Source: an uncultured Sphingomonas sp. (lineage in GTDB: Bacteria > Pseudomonadota > Alphaproteobacteria > Sphingomonadales > Sphingomonadaceae). Taken from it: a DNA stretch of 46,665 bases. Position 1 is the first letter of the stretch. The number at the start of each line of letters is the position of its first letter. The notes beneath the pieces were generated by a model, which worked only from the letters and a program-made list of their open reading frames with translations, was not told the origin of the DNA and searched no databases. The stretch is taken from positions 1 to 46,665 of the forward strand of contig NZ_CALMPA010000032.1 of NCBI RefSeq assembly GCF_937871615.1, read 5' to 3'. Made by a program: the position numbers and the translations under genes. This document shows positions 26,307-34,512 of this stretch, one piece after another.

Positions 26307-26316
26307 GCTTCCGCGC

Positions 26317-27024
26317 ATGAGATTGCCCGCCATAGCCGCCTTTGCCGCGCTTGCTTGCGCCGCGCCAGCCCATGCCGCCGAACGCAGCTACAGCGTGGGC
26401 AGTTATGACCGACTGCGCGTCGACGGACCGTTCGAGGTGCATATCGTCGCGGGCCGCTCGCCACGCGCGAGCGCCACGGGCAGCGAGGCGACGCTCGCGC
26501 GGCTCGATCTCAAGGTGGAGGGCACCACGCTGGCGGTGCGGCTCGGCGCGGGCGGCTGGGGCGAGATGCCCCGGCTCGCCGCGAGCCAGGTCCCGGTGGT
26601 GGTCACGCTATCGACCCCGCGCCTCACCGCGATCGCGCTGACCGCCGGTGCGCAGGTGAGCGCCAGCAAAGTCGAGGCACAGCGCCTCGATCTCAACCTG
26701 AGCGGCGCGGGCAGGCTGGCGGTGGACGGGGTGCAGGCGGATCAGCTCAGCGCCACGCTGATCGGCACGGGCACCATGCGGCTCGCCGGGCGCGCCAATC
26801 GCGCGCGGCTGGCGAGTAATGGCGCGGGCACGATCGACGCCGCCGCGCTCACCGCCGGCGACCTCATCGTGCATCTCGACGGCACCGGCGAAACCAGCGC
26901 GACCGCGCGCTATACCGCTGACGTGACGACAACCGGGCTCGGCAAGGTAACGGTGCTCGGCAAGCCAAAATGCACCGTCAAGACGATCGCGGACGGCCCG
27001 GTGCGCTGCGGCGCTGGGAAATAA
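26317..27024 (+). CDS. GIN-domain (DUF2807) secreted protein 3
   Basis: A 235-residue exported protein with a signal peptide (MRLPAIAAFAALACAAPAHA) and a DUF2807 domain opening RSYSVGSYDRLRVDGPFEVHIVAG. The glycine turns are less regular than in the two upstream paralogues, so it is the most diverged copy. The CX11C terminus is retained (CTVKTIADGPVRC). In-frame ATGs at 26290 and 26293 would lengthen the signal peptide; 26317 has the only ribosome-binding-like AAGG upstream. It is convergent with lysC, whose stop is 21 bases beyond. Confidence 0.8.
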   Translation: MRLPAIAAFAALACAAPAHAAERSYSVGSYDRLRVDGPFEVHIVAGRSPRASATGSEATLARLDLKVEGTTLAVRLGAGGWGEMPRLAASQVPVVVTLSTPRLTAIALTAGAQVSASKVEAQRLDLNLSGAGRLAVDGVQADQLSATLIGTGTMRLAGRANRARLASNGAGTIDAAALTAGDLIVHLDGTGETSATARYTADVTTTGLGKVTVLGKPKCTVKTIADGPVRCGAGK

Positions 27025-27045
27025 CGCCTGGCGCGGCGTGCGATC

Positions 27046-28305
27046 TCAGGCCGCGTCGTCCCGCGCGTCCAGCCCGTAGGCGGTGTGGAGCACGCGCACG
27101 GCGAGTTCGGTTTCGTCCTCATGGATCAGCACCGAGACTTTGATCTCGCTGGTGGTGATCGCCATGATGTTGATGCCCCGCGCACCAAGCGTGGTGAACA
27201 TCGTCGAGGCGACGCCGGCATGGCTGCGCATCCCCACGCCCACCACCGATACCTTGGCGACGCGCGGATCATGGACCAGTTCGGCAAAGCCGATCTTCTC
27301 GCGCCCCTGATTGAGCGTTTCGATCGAGCGCGCCAGATCCGCCGACGGCACGGTGAAGGTAACGTCGGTCGATCCCGAACCATGCGCGATATTCTGGATT
27401 ATCATATCGACGTTGATGTTCGCCTCGGCCAGCGGCTCGAAGATGCTGGCCACCGCACCGGGCTTGTCAGGCACGCTGGTCAGCGTGATCTTCGCCTCAT
27501 TCTTGTCATGGGCGATGCCGGTGATGAGCTGGCGTTCCACGTCGTCGATCTCCTCTTCGCCCACGATCATCGTGCCGGGCAGTGTATCCGCCATCGGCGC
27601 ATCCTCGCCGGTGAACGACGACAGCACCTGAACGCGGACCTTTTCCTTCATCGCCAGCCCCACCGAGCGCGTCTGGAGCACCTTGGCCCCGACGCTGGCG
27701 AGTTCCAGCATTTCCTCATATGTCACTTTGTTGAGCTTGCGCGCGCGCGGCACGATGCGCGGATCGGTGGTGTAAACGCCGTCCACATCGGTGTAGATAT
27801 CGCAGCGATCGGCCTGCATCGCCGCCGCCACCGCCACCGCCGACGTATCGGAGCCACCACGGCCAAGCGTCGTCACCCGCCCTTCGTTGACCCCCTGGAA
27901 GCCGGGGATCACCGCCACTTCGCCCGCCGCCAGGCTATCGTTGAGCGCCTCGGTGTCGATCGTGCCGATTCGCGCCTTGGCGAAAGCATCGGAGGTGTGG
28001 ATCGGCAATTGCCAGCCAAGCCATGAGCGCGCCTTCACCCCCATCGCCTGCAGGGTGATCGCGAGCAGCCCACTCGTCACCTGCTCGCCAGCGGAGACGA
28101 CCACGTCATATTCGCGCGGATCGTAAAGCGGGGAGGCTTCGCGGCAGAAGCCGACGAGCCGGTCGGTCTCTCCCGCCATCGCGGAAACCACCACGGCAAC
28201 CTCGTTGCCGGCATCAGCCTCACGTTTGACGCGCGCGGCAACGCTCCTGATGCGCTCGATCCCGGCCATCGACGTACCGCCGAACTTCATCACGATGCGC
28301 GCCAT
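27046..28305 (-). CDS. lysC: Aspartate kinase
   Basis: Phosphorylates aspartate, the first step toward lysine, threonine and methionine. It is a 419-residue monofunctional enzyme with the catalytic N-terminal domain (MARIVMKFGGTSMAG; GFQGVNEGRVTTLGRGGSDTSA) and two C-terminal ACT domains from about residue 265 (KITLTSVPDKPGAVASIFEPL; VSVVGVGMRSHAGVASTMFTTL) for lysine/threonine feedback. It is divergent from ubiG with 57 bases between starts. Confidence 0.97.
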   Translation of the reverse strand: MARIVMKFGGTSMAGIERIRSVAARVKREADAGNEVAVVVSAMAGETDRLVGFCREASPLYDPREYDVVVSAGEQVTSGLLAITLQAMGVKARSWLGWQLPIHTSDAFAKARIGTIDTEALNDSLAAGEVAVIPGFQGVNEGRVTTLGRGGSDTSAVAVAAAMQADRCDIYTDVDGVYTTDPRIVPRARKLNKVTYEEMLELASVGAKVLQTRSVGLAMKEKVRVQVLSSFTGEDAPMADTLPGTMIVGEEEIDDVERQLITGIAHDKNEAKITLTSVPDKPGAVASIFEPLAEANINVDMIIQNIAHGSGSTDVTFTVPSADLARSIETLNQGREKIGFAELVHDPRVAKVSVVGVGMRSHAGVASTMFTTLGARGINIMAITTSEIKVSVLIHEDETELAVRVLHTAYGLDARDDAA

Positions 28306-28362
28306 TATCGCTTACGTCCAACCTCCCTTGGGGGAAAACGGCGGCCCTGATAGGAAGGGAGC

Positions 28363-29118
28363 ATGTCCGAAGCAACCGTAACAAAAGCGACTGCCGCTGA
28401 AACCGCTCCTTCATCGGTCGATCCACGCGAAGCCGCGCATTTCGGCGCGATGGCCACCGACTGGTGGAACCCCAATGGCTCGTCCGCCATGCTCCACCGG
28501 CTCAACCCGCCACGGCTCGCCTATATCCGTGAACGGATTGACGCGCATTGGGATGGCGACGCGGAGAATTTCGCCCCGCTCGCGGGCAAAAGCGCGCTCG
28601 ATGTCGGTTGCGGCGCGGGGCTGCTCGCGGAGCCGCTCGCGCGGCTCGGCGCCGCCGTCACCGCGATCGACGCAGCGCCCGAGAATATCGCCGCCGCGCG
28701 CGATCACGCCGGAAACCTCGCGATCACCTATCGCGTCGGCGGGGTGGAAGCCGTGGCAGGCGAGGCGTTCGATCTCGTCACCTGCATGGAGGTGATCGAG
28801 CATGTCACCGATCCGCCCGCATTCGTCGCCGGGCTGGCGCAGGCGGTGGCGCCGGGCGGAATGCTGATCCTTTCCACGCCAAACCGCACCGCGCTGTCGA
28901 GGCTCGCGCTCATCACCGTCGCGGAAGGAACCGGGCGCATCCCGCGCGGCACGCATGACTGGGATCGCTTCATCACGCCGGACGAATTGACCGTGATGCT
29001 CGAACACGCCGGAATGCGCGTTTGCAATGTGCGCGGGCTCGCCTTTTCGCCGACGCGCGGCTTCGCCTTGAGCGAATCCACCACGCTCGACTATTTCATC
29101 GCCGCCGTGGCGGCGTGA
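28363..29118 (+). CDS. ubiG: Ubiquinone biosynthesis O-methyltransferase
   Basis: A 251-residue SAM-dependent O-methyltransferase for both O-methylation steps of ubiquinone synthesis. SAM motif I is ALDVGCGAGLL (residues 78-88), followed by VTAIDAAPENI and CMEVIEHV. The UbiG landmarks AHFGAMATDWWNPNG and the C-terminal GTHDWDRFITPDEL and SESTTLDYFI are present. Ubiquinone feeds the respiratory chain that ends at the cytochrome oxidase also encoded here. The lysC-ubiG divergent pair is conserved in sphingomonads. Confidence 0.97.
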   Translation: MSEATVTKATAAETAPSSVDPREAAHFGAMATDWWNPNGSSAMLHRLNPPRLAYIRERIDAHWDGDAENFAPLAGKSALDVGCGAGLLAEPLARLGAAVTAIDAAPENIAAARDHAGNLAITYRVGGVEAVAGEAFDLVTCMEVIEHVTDPPAFVAGLAQAVAPGGMLILSTPNRTALSRLALITVAEGTGRIPRGTHDWDRFITPDELTVMLEHAGMRVCNVRGLAFSPTRGFALSESTTLDYFIAAVAA

Positions 29119-29122
29119 CGGT

Positions 29123-29353
29123 TCAGCCGTGCAGGGCAGCCACGCCCCGCACGGCCACCTCCATCCCGTCTCGCCGGCAGGCGGCGCTGATTACCGGATA
29201 GGAAAGATCGGTGTGGCGGGCGAGCGCCGCGGGCGCCGCCGCCCGGCATTGCTGGATCGTCGCGTAACGCGTCGGCTCGACGCGCACCTCAGTGCACATT
29301 TCCTGCGCATCGCCGCAGCCGAGGATCGCCATCACGAAGAACACCGGCTCCAT
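29123..29353 (-). CDS. Small cysteine-containing hypothetical protein
   Basis: A 76-residue protein starting MEPVFFVMAILGCGD. A hydrophobic start with a cysteine at position 13 resembles a short exported or anchored peptide, followed by cysteines near CTEVRV, QQCRAAA and AACRRDGM that could form disulfides. I do not recognise a named family, but the regular cysteine spacing and codon use look like a real gene. It is convergent with ubiG, 4 bases apart. Confidence 0.6.
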   Translation of the reverse strand: MEPVFFVMAILGCGDAQEMCTEVRVEPTRYATIQQCRAAAPAALARHTDLSYPVISAACRRDGMEVAVRGVAALHG

Positions 29354-29515
29354 CGCCACCGCCTCCCAGTCTCCCTTCCACAACGGGCCGACACGACGAA
29401 CGGTTCCCTCCGGGCGACGAATCGAGTTCAGCGGCAGTCAGCCCGATCATTCCGCCCTGCCGCGTGACGGCAGGGATTGACGTGGCGGCCACGGCTTCTG
29501 ACATGCGCTCCATCC

Positions 29516-31336
29516 ATGCCGCCCATTGATCCCACCACGGCCACCACCGCCGATCGCCCGATGTGGCCGACGCTGCGGCGTTTTCTGCCCTATCTCTGGC
29601 CATCCGATGCGCCGGGCGTGCGGGCGCGTGTCGTCGTCGCGCTGGCGCTGGTGGTGCTATCGAAGCTGGTGCAGGTCTATGGCGCGCCGTTCGCGTTGCA
29701 GGGCGTTGTCGACGGCATGGCACCCGGATCGCGCGATGCGGTGACGCTGATCGTGCTGCTGGCGGCAGGCTATGCCGCCGCGCGTTTCGGCACCACCTTG
29801 TTCGACAATCTGCGCAACACCGTGTTCGAGCAGGTCGGGCAGGAAGCGACGCGCCGGCTTGCGGTGCGCGTGTTCGGGCATCTCCACCAATTGTCGCTGC
29901 GCTTCCACCTCGAACGCCGCACCGGCGCCGTCACCAAGGTGGTGGAGCGCGGCACCAAGAGCATCGACACGATGCTCTATTTCATGCTGTTCAACATCGC
30001 GCCGACGATCCTGGAACTGGCGCTGGTCGTCGGCATCTTCTGGACGAAATTCGGCTGGCCGCTGGTCGCGGCGACGCTGGTGATGGTGGCGGTCTATATC
30101 TGGTTCACCCGGATGGTGACCGACTGGCGCGCCGGGCTGCGCGCGCGGATGAACGATCTCGATACCGGCGCGGTCGCCCATGCGGTCGATTCGCTGCTCA
30201 ATTTCGAGACGGTGAAATATTTCGGTGCCGAAGCGCGCGAGCGCAACCGCTACGAAGCCGCGATGACCGCTTATGCCAAAGCGGCGGTGCGATCGGAGAA
30301 CAGCCTCGCCTGGCTCAACATCGGGCAGGCGCTCATCACCAATGTGATGCTCGCCGCCGGCATGGCGTGGGTCGTGCTCGGCTGGGGGCAGGGCAAGTTC
30401 ACCGCGGGCAATGTGGTGCTGGTCTCGACCCTGCTGTCGCAGCTTTTCCGCCCGCTCGACCTGCTCGGCATGGTCTATCGCACGATCCGGCAAGGCGTGA
30501 TCGACATGGGCGCGATGTTCGATCTGGTCGATACGCCCGCCGAGGTGGTCGACGCGCCGGGTGCCGAGCCGCTCGCCATCACGCGCGGGCATCTGCGGTT
30601 CGAGGATGTGCGCTTCGGTTACGAGCCGGGGCGGGACATATTGCAGGGCATCAATCTCGATGTGCCGGCGGGCTCCACCGTCGCGGTGGTCGGGCCATCG
30701 GGCGCGGGGAAATCGACGCTCGCGCGGCTGCTCTATCGTTTCTACGACCTGACGGGCGGGCGGGTGACGATCGACGGACAGGATATCGCCGGGGTGACGC
30801 AGGCGAGCTTGCGCGCCGCGATCGGCATCGTGCCGCAGGATACCGTGCTGTTCAACGACACCATCGGCTATAACATCGCTTATGGCCGCGAAGGCGCGGA
30901 CGCGGGCGAGATCGTCGCGGCGGCGCGCGGCGCGGCGATCGCCGATTTCATTGATCGCCAGCCCGATCATTACGAAACCCGCGTCGGCGAACGCGGCCTG
31001 AAGCTTTCGGGCGGCGAGAAGCAGCGCGTGGCGATCGCACGCACCCTGCTCAAGAACCCGCCGATCCTGATCCTCGACGAAGCGACCAGCGCGCTGGACA
31101 GCCGCACCGAGGCGGAGATCATGGCGACGCTGGAGGCGATCGAGCGCGGGCGCACCACGATCATCATCGCGCACCGCCTCTCCACGATCGTCCATGCCGA
31201 CACGATCGTCGTGCTGGAGGCCGGGCGGATCGTGGAGCAAGGCGCCCACGCGGCGCTGCTCGCGCGCGACGGGCTTTACGCCGAAATGTGGGCGCGGCAG
31301 GCGAAAGAGCGCGAGGAGGCGCTGGCGGCGGAGTGA
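29516..31336 (+). CDS. Atm1/HMT1-type ABC exporter (fused permease-ATPase)
   Basis: A 606-residue half-transporter. Six membrane helices (about residues 35-320) include the motif FHLERRTGAVTKVVERGTKSIDTMLYFMLFNIAPTI, characteristic of Atm1 exporters, with LLNFETVKYFGAEARE. The ATPase domain has Walker A GPSGAGKST, signature LSGGEKQR and Walker B ILILDEA. Atm1 proteins export glutathione-linked compounds or metal conjugates and act as homodimers. The ATG at 29516 is chosen over the one at 29477, since PPIDPTTATTADRPMWPTLRRFLPYLWP resembles the usual start. Confidence 0.93.
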   Translation: MPPIDPTTATTADRPMWPTLRRFLPYLWPSDAPGVRARVVVALALVVLSKLVQVYGAPFALQGVVDGMAPGSRDAVTLIVLLAAGYAAARFGTTLFDNLRNTVFEQVGQEATRRLAVRVFGHLHQLSLRFHLERRTGAVTKVVERGTKSIDTMLYFMLFNIAPTILELALVVGIFWTKFGWPLVAATLVMVAVYIWFTRMVTDWRAGLRARMNDLDTGAVAHAVDSLLNFETVKYFGAEARERNRYEAAMTAYAKAAVRSENSLAWLNIGQALITNVMLAAGMAWVVLGWGQGKFTAGNVVLVSTLLSQLFRPLDLLGMVYRTIRQGVIDMGAMFDLVDTPAEVVDAPGAEPLAITRGHLRFEDVRFGYEPGRDILQGINLDVPAGSTVAVVGPSGAGKSTLARLLYRFYDLTGGRVTIDGQDIAGVTQASLRAAIGIVPQDTVLFNDTIGYNIAYGREGADAGEIVAAARGAAIADFIDRQPDHYETRVGERGLKLSGGEKQRVAIARTLLKNPPILILDEATSALDSRTEAEIMATLEAIERGRTTIIIAHRLSTIVHADTIVVLEAGRIVEQGAHAALLARDGLYAEMWARQAKEREEALAAE

Positions 31337-31355
31337 TCCCCCTCCTCCGCTCGCC

Positions 31356-31416
31356 CTGAGCTTGTCGAAGGGTTGCCTTTCTTTCCGAAAAAGGTGCAGG
31401 GCTTCGACAAGCTCAG
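31356..31416. repeat. Sphingomonad-type intergenic palindrome (CTGAGCTTGTCGAAG)
   Basis: CTGAGCTTGTCGAAG (31356-31370) and its exact complement CTTCGACAAGCTCAG (31402-31416) flank a 31-base spacer between the ABC exporter and the convergent GNAT gene. This sequence is known to recur in sphingomonad and other GC-rich proteobacterial genomes between convergent genes, and it may serve as a bidirectional terminator or REP-like element. I saw no other copy in the window. Confidence 0.75.
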
Positions 31417-31448
31417 CCCGAACGGGGGCAGGGCATCGGCCCTTCTCG

Positions 31449-31721
31449 TCAGCCGAGCAGATCCTGATATTCGTCGTGCCGCTCGATATAGACGCGCACG
31501 AAGGAACATTGCGGCACCACCTTCAGCCCCTGATCGCGCGCACTGTCCAGCGCGGCGCGGATCAGCTTCGATCCGATCCCCTGCCCCTCAAGCGCCTTGG
31601 GCACCAGCGTATGCGTGAACACGATCCGGTCGCCCTCGATCTGATAGGCGGCAAGGGCGCGATGGCCGTCCACGTCCAGCTCGAATTCCTGCTCCGCCTT
31701 GTTGTCACGCACGATTTCCAT
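31449..31721 (-). CDS. Small GNAT acetyltransferase-like protein
   Basis: A 90-residue minimal GNAT (YjdJ-type, PF14542-like). The acetyl-CoA pyrophosphate loop is KALEGQGIGSKLIRAALDSAR and the following strand is LKVVPQCSFVRVYIERHDEYQDLL. Start MEIVRDNKAEQEFEL at 31721 is backed by AAAGGAC six bases upstream. The substrate is unknown; the family is usually cytoplasmic. Confidence 0.85.
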   Translation of the reverse strand: MEIVRDNKAEQEFELDVDGHRALAAYQIEGDRIVFTHTLVPKALEGQGIGSKLIRAALDSARDQGLKVVPQCSFVRVYIERHDEYQDLLG

Positions 31722-31786
31722 CGAAAGTCCTTTCATGCCTGTCGGGCTGGTGCCGCAACCTTTTCCATCGCTATAGCGCGCGGATC

Positions 31787-33547
31787 ATGCTTGCCGACCC
31801 GGTTTCCACCCTCCAGCGCATCTTCGGCTTCCCCGACTTCCGCGGTGTGCAGCGCGATGTGGTCGGTCGCGTGCTGGCGGGCGAGAACACGCTGGCGGTG
31901 ATGCCGACGGGCGCGGGCAAGTCGCTGTGCTATCAACTGCCGGCGGTGATGTTCGAGGGGACGTGCGTGGTCGTCTCCCCGCTGATCGCGCTGATGCACG
32001 ATCAGCTTCGCGCGGCGGAAGCGGTCGGTATCCGCGCCGCGACGCTGACCAGCGTGGACGAGAATCGCGCCGAAACGCGCGGGCGCTTCCTCGATGGCGA
32101 ACTGGATCTGCTCTATATCGCGCCCGAACGCGCCTCAACCGCCGATTTCCGCGATCTGCTCCAGCGCGGCAAAGTGGCGCTGTTCGCGATCGACGAGGCG
32201 CATTGCGTCAGCGAATGGGGGCATGATTTCCGCCCCGATTATCGTCTGTTGCGCCCGCTGCTCGATACCTTCCCGGCGGTTCCCCGGCTCGCGCTGACCG
32301 CCACCGCCGACGCACATACCCGCGCCGATATCCTCGATCAGCTCGGCATTCCGCACGACGGGATGATCGTCGCCGGGTTCGATCGCCCCAACATCCGCTA
32401 CGCGATCAGCCCGCGCGACGGCACCACGCGGCAGATCGTCGATCTCGTTCGCGCCACCCCTGGCCCCGGCATCGTCTATGCGCAGACGCGCGCGGGCACC
32501 GAGCGGATGGCGGAGGCGCTGGCGGTCATCGGGCGCCCGGTGCGCGCCTATCACGCCGGGCTCGATCCGGCGGTGCGCGCCGCCAACCAGGCCGCGTTCG
32601 TCGCATCCGAGGATATGGTGATCTGCGCCACCGTCGCCTTCGGCATGGGGATCGACAAGCCCGATGTACGCTTCGTCGCCCATGCCGGGCTGCCCAAGTC
32701 GATCGAGGCTTATTATCAGGAAACCGGGCGTGCGGGGCGCGATGGCGATCCGGCGGTGGCGCATCTGTTCTGGGGCGCGGACGATTTCGCCCGCGCACGC
32801 CAGCGCACCGCCGAGGTGGAGCAGCATCGCCAGCCGGGCGAGCGGGCGCGGCTGAACGCATTGGGCGCGCTGGTCGAAACCGCGGGCTGTCGCCGCCGCC
32901 TGCTGCTCAAGCATTTCGGTGAGGATGCCCCCGCCACCTGCGGCAATTGCGACAATTGCCTGTCGCCCCCCAAGGCGATCGACGCGACCGAGACGGCGCG
33001 CAAATATCTCTCGGCGGTGTTCCGCACCGGGCAGATGTTCGGCTCAACCTATGTCGAGCAGGTGCTGACCGGCAAATCGACCGAGCGCAGCCTGATGAGC
33101 GGGCACGAGGCGCTGTCCGTCTGGGGCATCGTCGATGCCGAGGAGACGGCGCTGCTCAAGCCGGTCGGCCGCGCGCTTCAGGTGCGCGACGCGCTGCGCA
33201 CCAATCCGCATGGCGGGCTGGAATTCGGCCCCGCCGCGCGCGCGATCCTGAAAGGCGAGGAGGAACTGGCGCTGATCCTGCCACCGAAGCGCGAACGCCG
33301 CCGCAAGGGCGAGGCGGTGGACAATCCGGTCGGCGATCCGTTGTTCGAGGCATTACGCGAAAAGCGCCGCGATCTCGCGCGCGAAGGGCAGGTGCCACCC
33401 TATGTGATCTTCCACGATTCGGTGCTGCGCGAAATGGCCGCCGCGCGCCCCGCTTCGCTGGCGCAGATGGCGCGGATCGCGGGCATCGGGCAGCGCAAGC
33501 TCGACGCTTATGGTGACGCGTTCTTGCGGGTTATCCACGAAAACTGA
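31787..33547 (+). CDS. recQ: ATP-dependent DNA helicase RecQ
   Basis: A 586-residue 3'-to-5' DNA helicase. Motif I is MPTGAGKSLCYQLP, motif II AIDEAHCVSEWGHDFRPDY, and the RecQ arginine motif ETGRAGRDGD follows. The zinc-binding region is CRRRLLLKHFGEDAPATCGNCDNC, then the RQC winged-helix domain and an HRDC domain from about residue 515. The full set of RecQ domains is present, so it should act in recombination and fork repair. It is divergent from the GNAT gene, 65 bases between starts. Confidence 0.97.
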   Translation: MLADPVSTLQRIFGFPDFRGVQRDVVGRVLAGENTLAVMPTGAGKSLCYQLPAVMFEGTCVVVSPLIALMHDQLRAAEAVGIRAATLTSVDENRAETRGRFLDGELDLLYIAPERASTADFRDLLQRGKVALFAIDEAHCVSEWGHDFRPDYRLLRPLLDTFPAVPRLALTATADAHTRADILDQLGIPHDGMIVAGFDRPNIRYAISPRDGTTRQIVDLVRATPGPGIVYAQTRAGTERMAEALAVIGRPVRAYHAGLDPAVRAANQAAFVASEDMVICATVAFGMGIDKPDVRFVAHAGLPKSIEAYYQETGRAGRDGDPAVAHLFWGADDFARARQRTAEVEQHRQPGERARLNALGALVETAGCRRRLLLKHFGEDAPATCGNCDNCLSPPKAIDATETARKYLSAVFRTGQMFGSTYVEQVLTGKSTERSLMSGHEALSVWGIVDAEETALLKPVGRALQVRDALRTNPHGGLEFGPAARAILKGEEELALILPPKRERRRKGEAVDNPVGDPLFEALREKRRDLAREGQVPPYVIFHDSVLREMAAARPASLAQMARIAGIGQRKLDAYGDAFLRVIHEN

Positions 33548-33654
33548 TCGCTCACCCGGTTCAAACCTGCGATGGGCTGCGCTAGGGATTCGCCGAATCC
33601 ACCGCGGTGCCCGCACCGCTCCCGCGCAAATGGGCTAGCCCGAGGTTTCCGATC

Positions 33655-34089
33655 ATGCTCGATATCCGCCCCATCGACGCCACCATTTCCGTCGCGCCGC
33701 AGATCGCACCGGAGGATATCGCCGCGATCAAGGCCGCCGGATTCGTCGCGATCGTCAACAATCGCCCCGATGGCGAGGAGAGCGGCCAGCCCGAAGGCGA
33801 CGCGATCCGCACCGCAGCGGAGGATGCCGGCCTCGCCTATACCGCGATCCCGATCACCCATGCCGGTTTCTCGCAGCCGCAGGTCAGCGCGATGATCGAG
33901 GCATTGGCGGGCGCCAACGGGCCGATCCTGGCCTTTTGCCGATCGGGCACGCGCTCGTGCAACCTATGGGCGCTGGCGCAGGCGAAGCTGGGCGCGGATC
34001 GCGACGATGTGGCCGCGAAGGGCGCGGGCGCCGGCTATAGCCTCACCAACCTCCGCCCGCTGATGGATGCGGTGGCGTCGCAGGGCTGA
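33655..34089 (+). CDS. TIGR01244 / BLH-type phosphatase-like protein
   Basis: A 144-residue protein with the tyrosine-phosphatase-like fold of the beta-lactamase-hydrolase-like (DUF442) family. The catalytic loop is AFCRSGTRS, with the nucleophile cysteine and the arginine; the start is SVAPQIAPEDIAAIKAAGFVAIVNNRPDGEE. Family members are linked to sulfide oxidation or stress responses. The ATG at 33655 fits the domain start; the preceding 107-base gap contains only a weak 6-bp dyad. Confidence 0.85.
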   Translation: MLDIRPIDATISVAPQIAPEDIAAIKAAGFVAIVNNRPDGEESGQPEGDAIRTAAEDAGLAYTAIPITHAGFSQPQVSAMIEALAGANGPILAFCRSGTRSCNLWALAQAKLGADRDDVAAKGAGAGYSLTNLRPLMDAVASQG

Positions 34090-34103
34090 CGCACTTGGCC
34101 GCG

Positions 34104-34499
34104 ATGAACTGGTTGATGACCGGCGGGTCGCTCGCCGCCGTGCTCGCGCTGGGCGGAATCGCGGCCGCGCTGCGGCTGGGCCGCACCGATCGAATGCTGA
34201 TCGAAACGGACGATGCGCTGCGCGCCGCCGATGATGCGGTGGCGGGGTTCACCGGCGTGTCGGCGGTGATCGGGGCGGATGGCCGCGCCGCGCTGGTGTT
34301 CGGCGAAGATCGCCGCGTGGTCGTGCTGAAAACGCATGGCGCGCGGATCGCCGCGCGAGTGATCGAATGGGATGCGGTGCGCGCGACGCCGGGCGGGATG
34401 CTCGTCGAAACGGGCGAGCGGCGCTTCGGCGCAGTGCTGCTTGCCGGGGTGGATGCGCTCGACGTGCGCAGGCTGGCGCCGCAATTGACACGAGTGTAA
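34104..34499 (+). CDS. Hypothetical single-helix membrane protein
   Basis: A 131-residue protein: one N-terminal membrane helix (LMTGGSLAAVLALGGIAAAL) and a soluble domain with regular beta strands (DALRAADDAVAGFTG, RRVVVLKTHGARIAARV, GMLVETGERRFGAVLLAG). I do not recognise the family. It lies 14 bases after the BLH-like gene and 13 before the sterol-desaturase-family gene, so it is probably in the same operon. Confidence 0.75.
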   Translation: MNWLMTGGSLAAVLALGGIAAALRLGRTDRMLIETDDALRAADDAVAGFTGVSAVIGADGRAALVFGEDRRVVVLKTHGARIAARVIEWDAVRATPGGMLVETGERRFGAVLLAGVDALDVRRLAPQLTRV

Positions 34500-34512
34500 G
34501 CTCGCGGCCATC

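Noticed and set aside
33586-33600. GGATTC-GCC-GAATCC dyad between recQ and the BLH-like gene
   Set aside because: Arms of only 6 bp with no T-run and no matching copy elsewhere in the window; it could be chance at this base composition.
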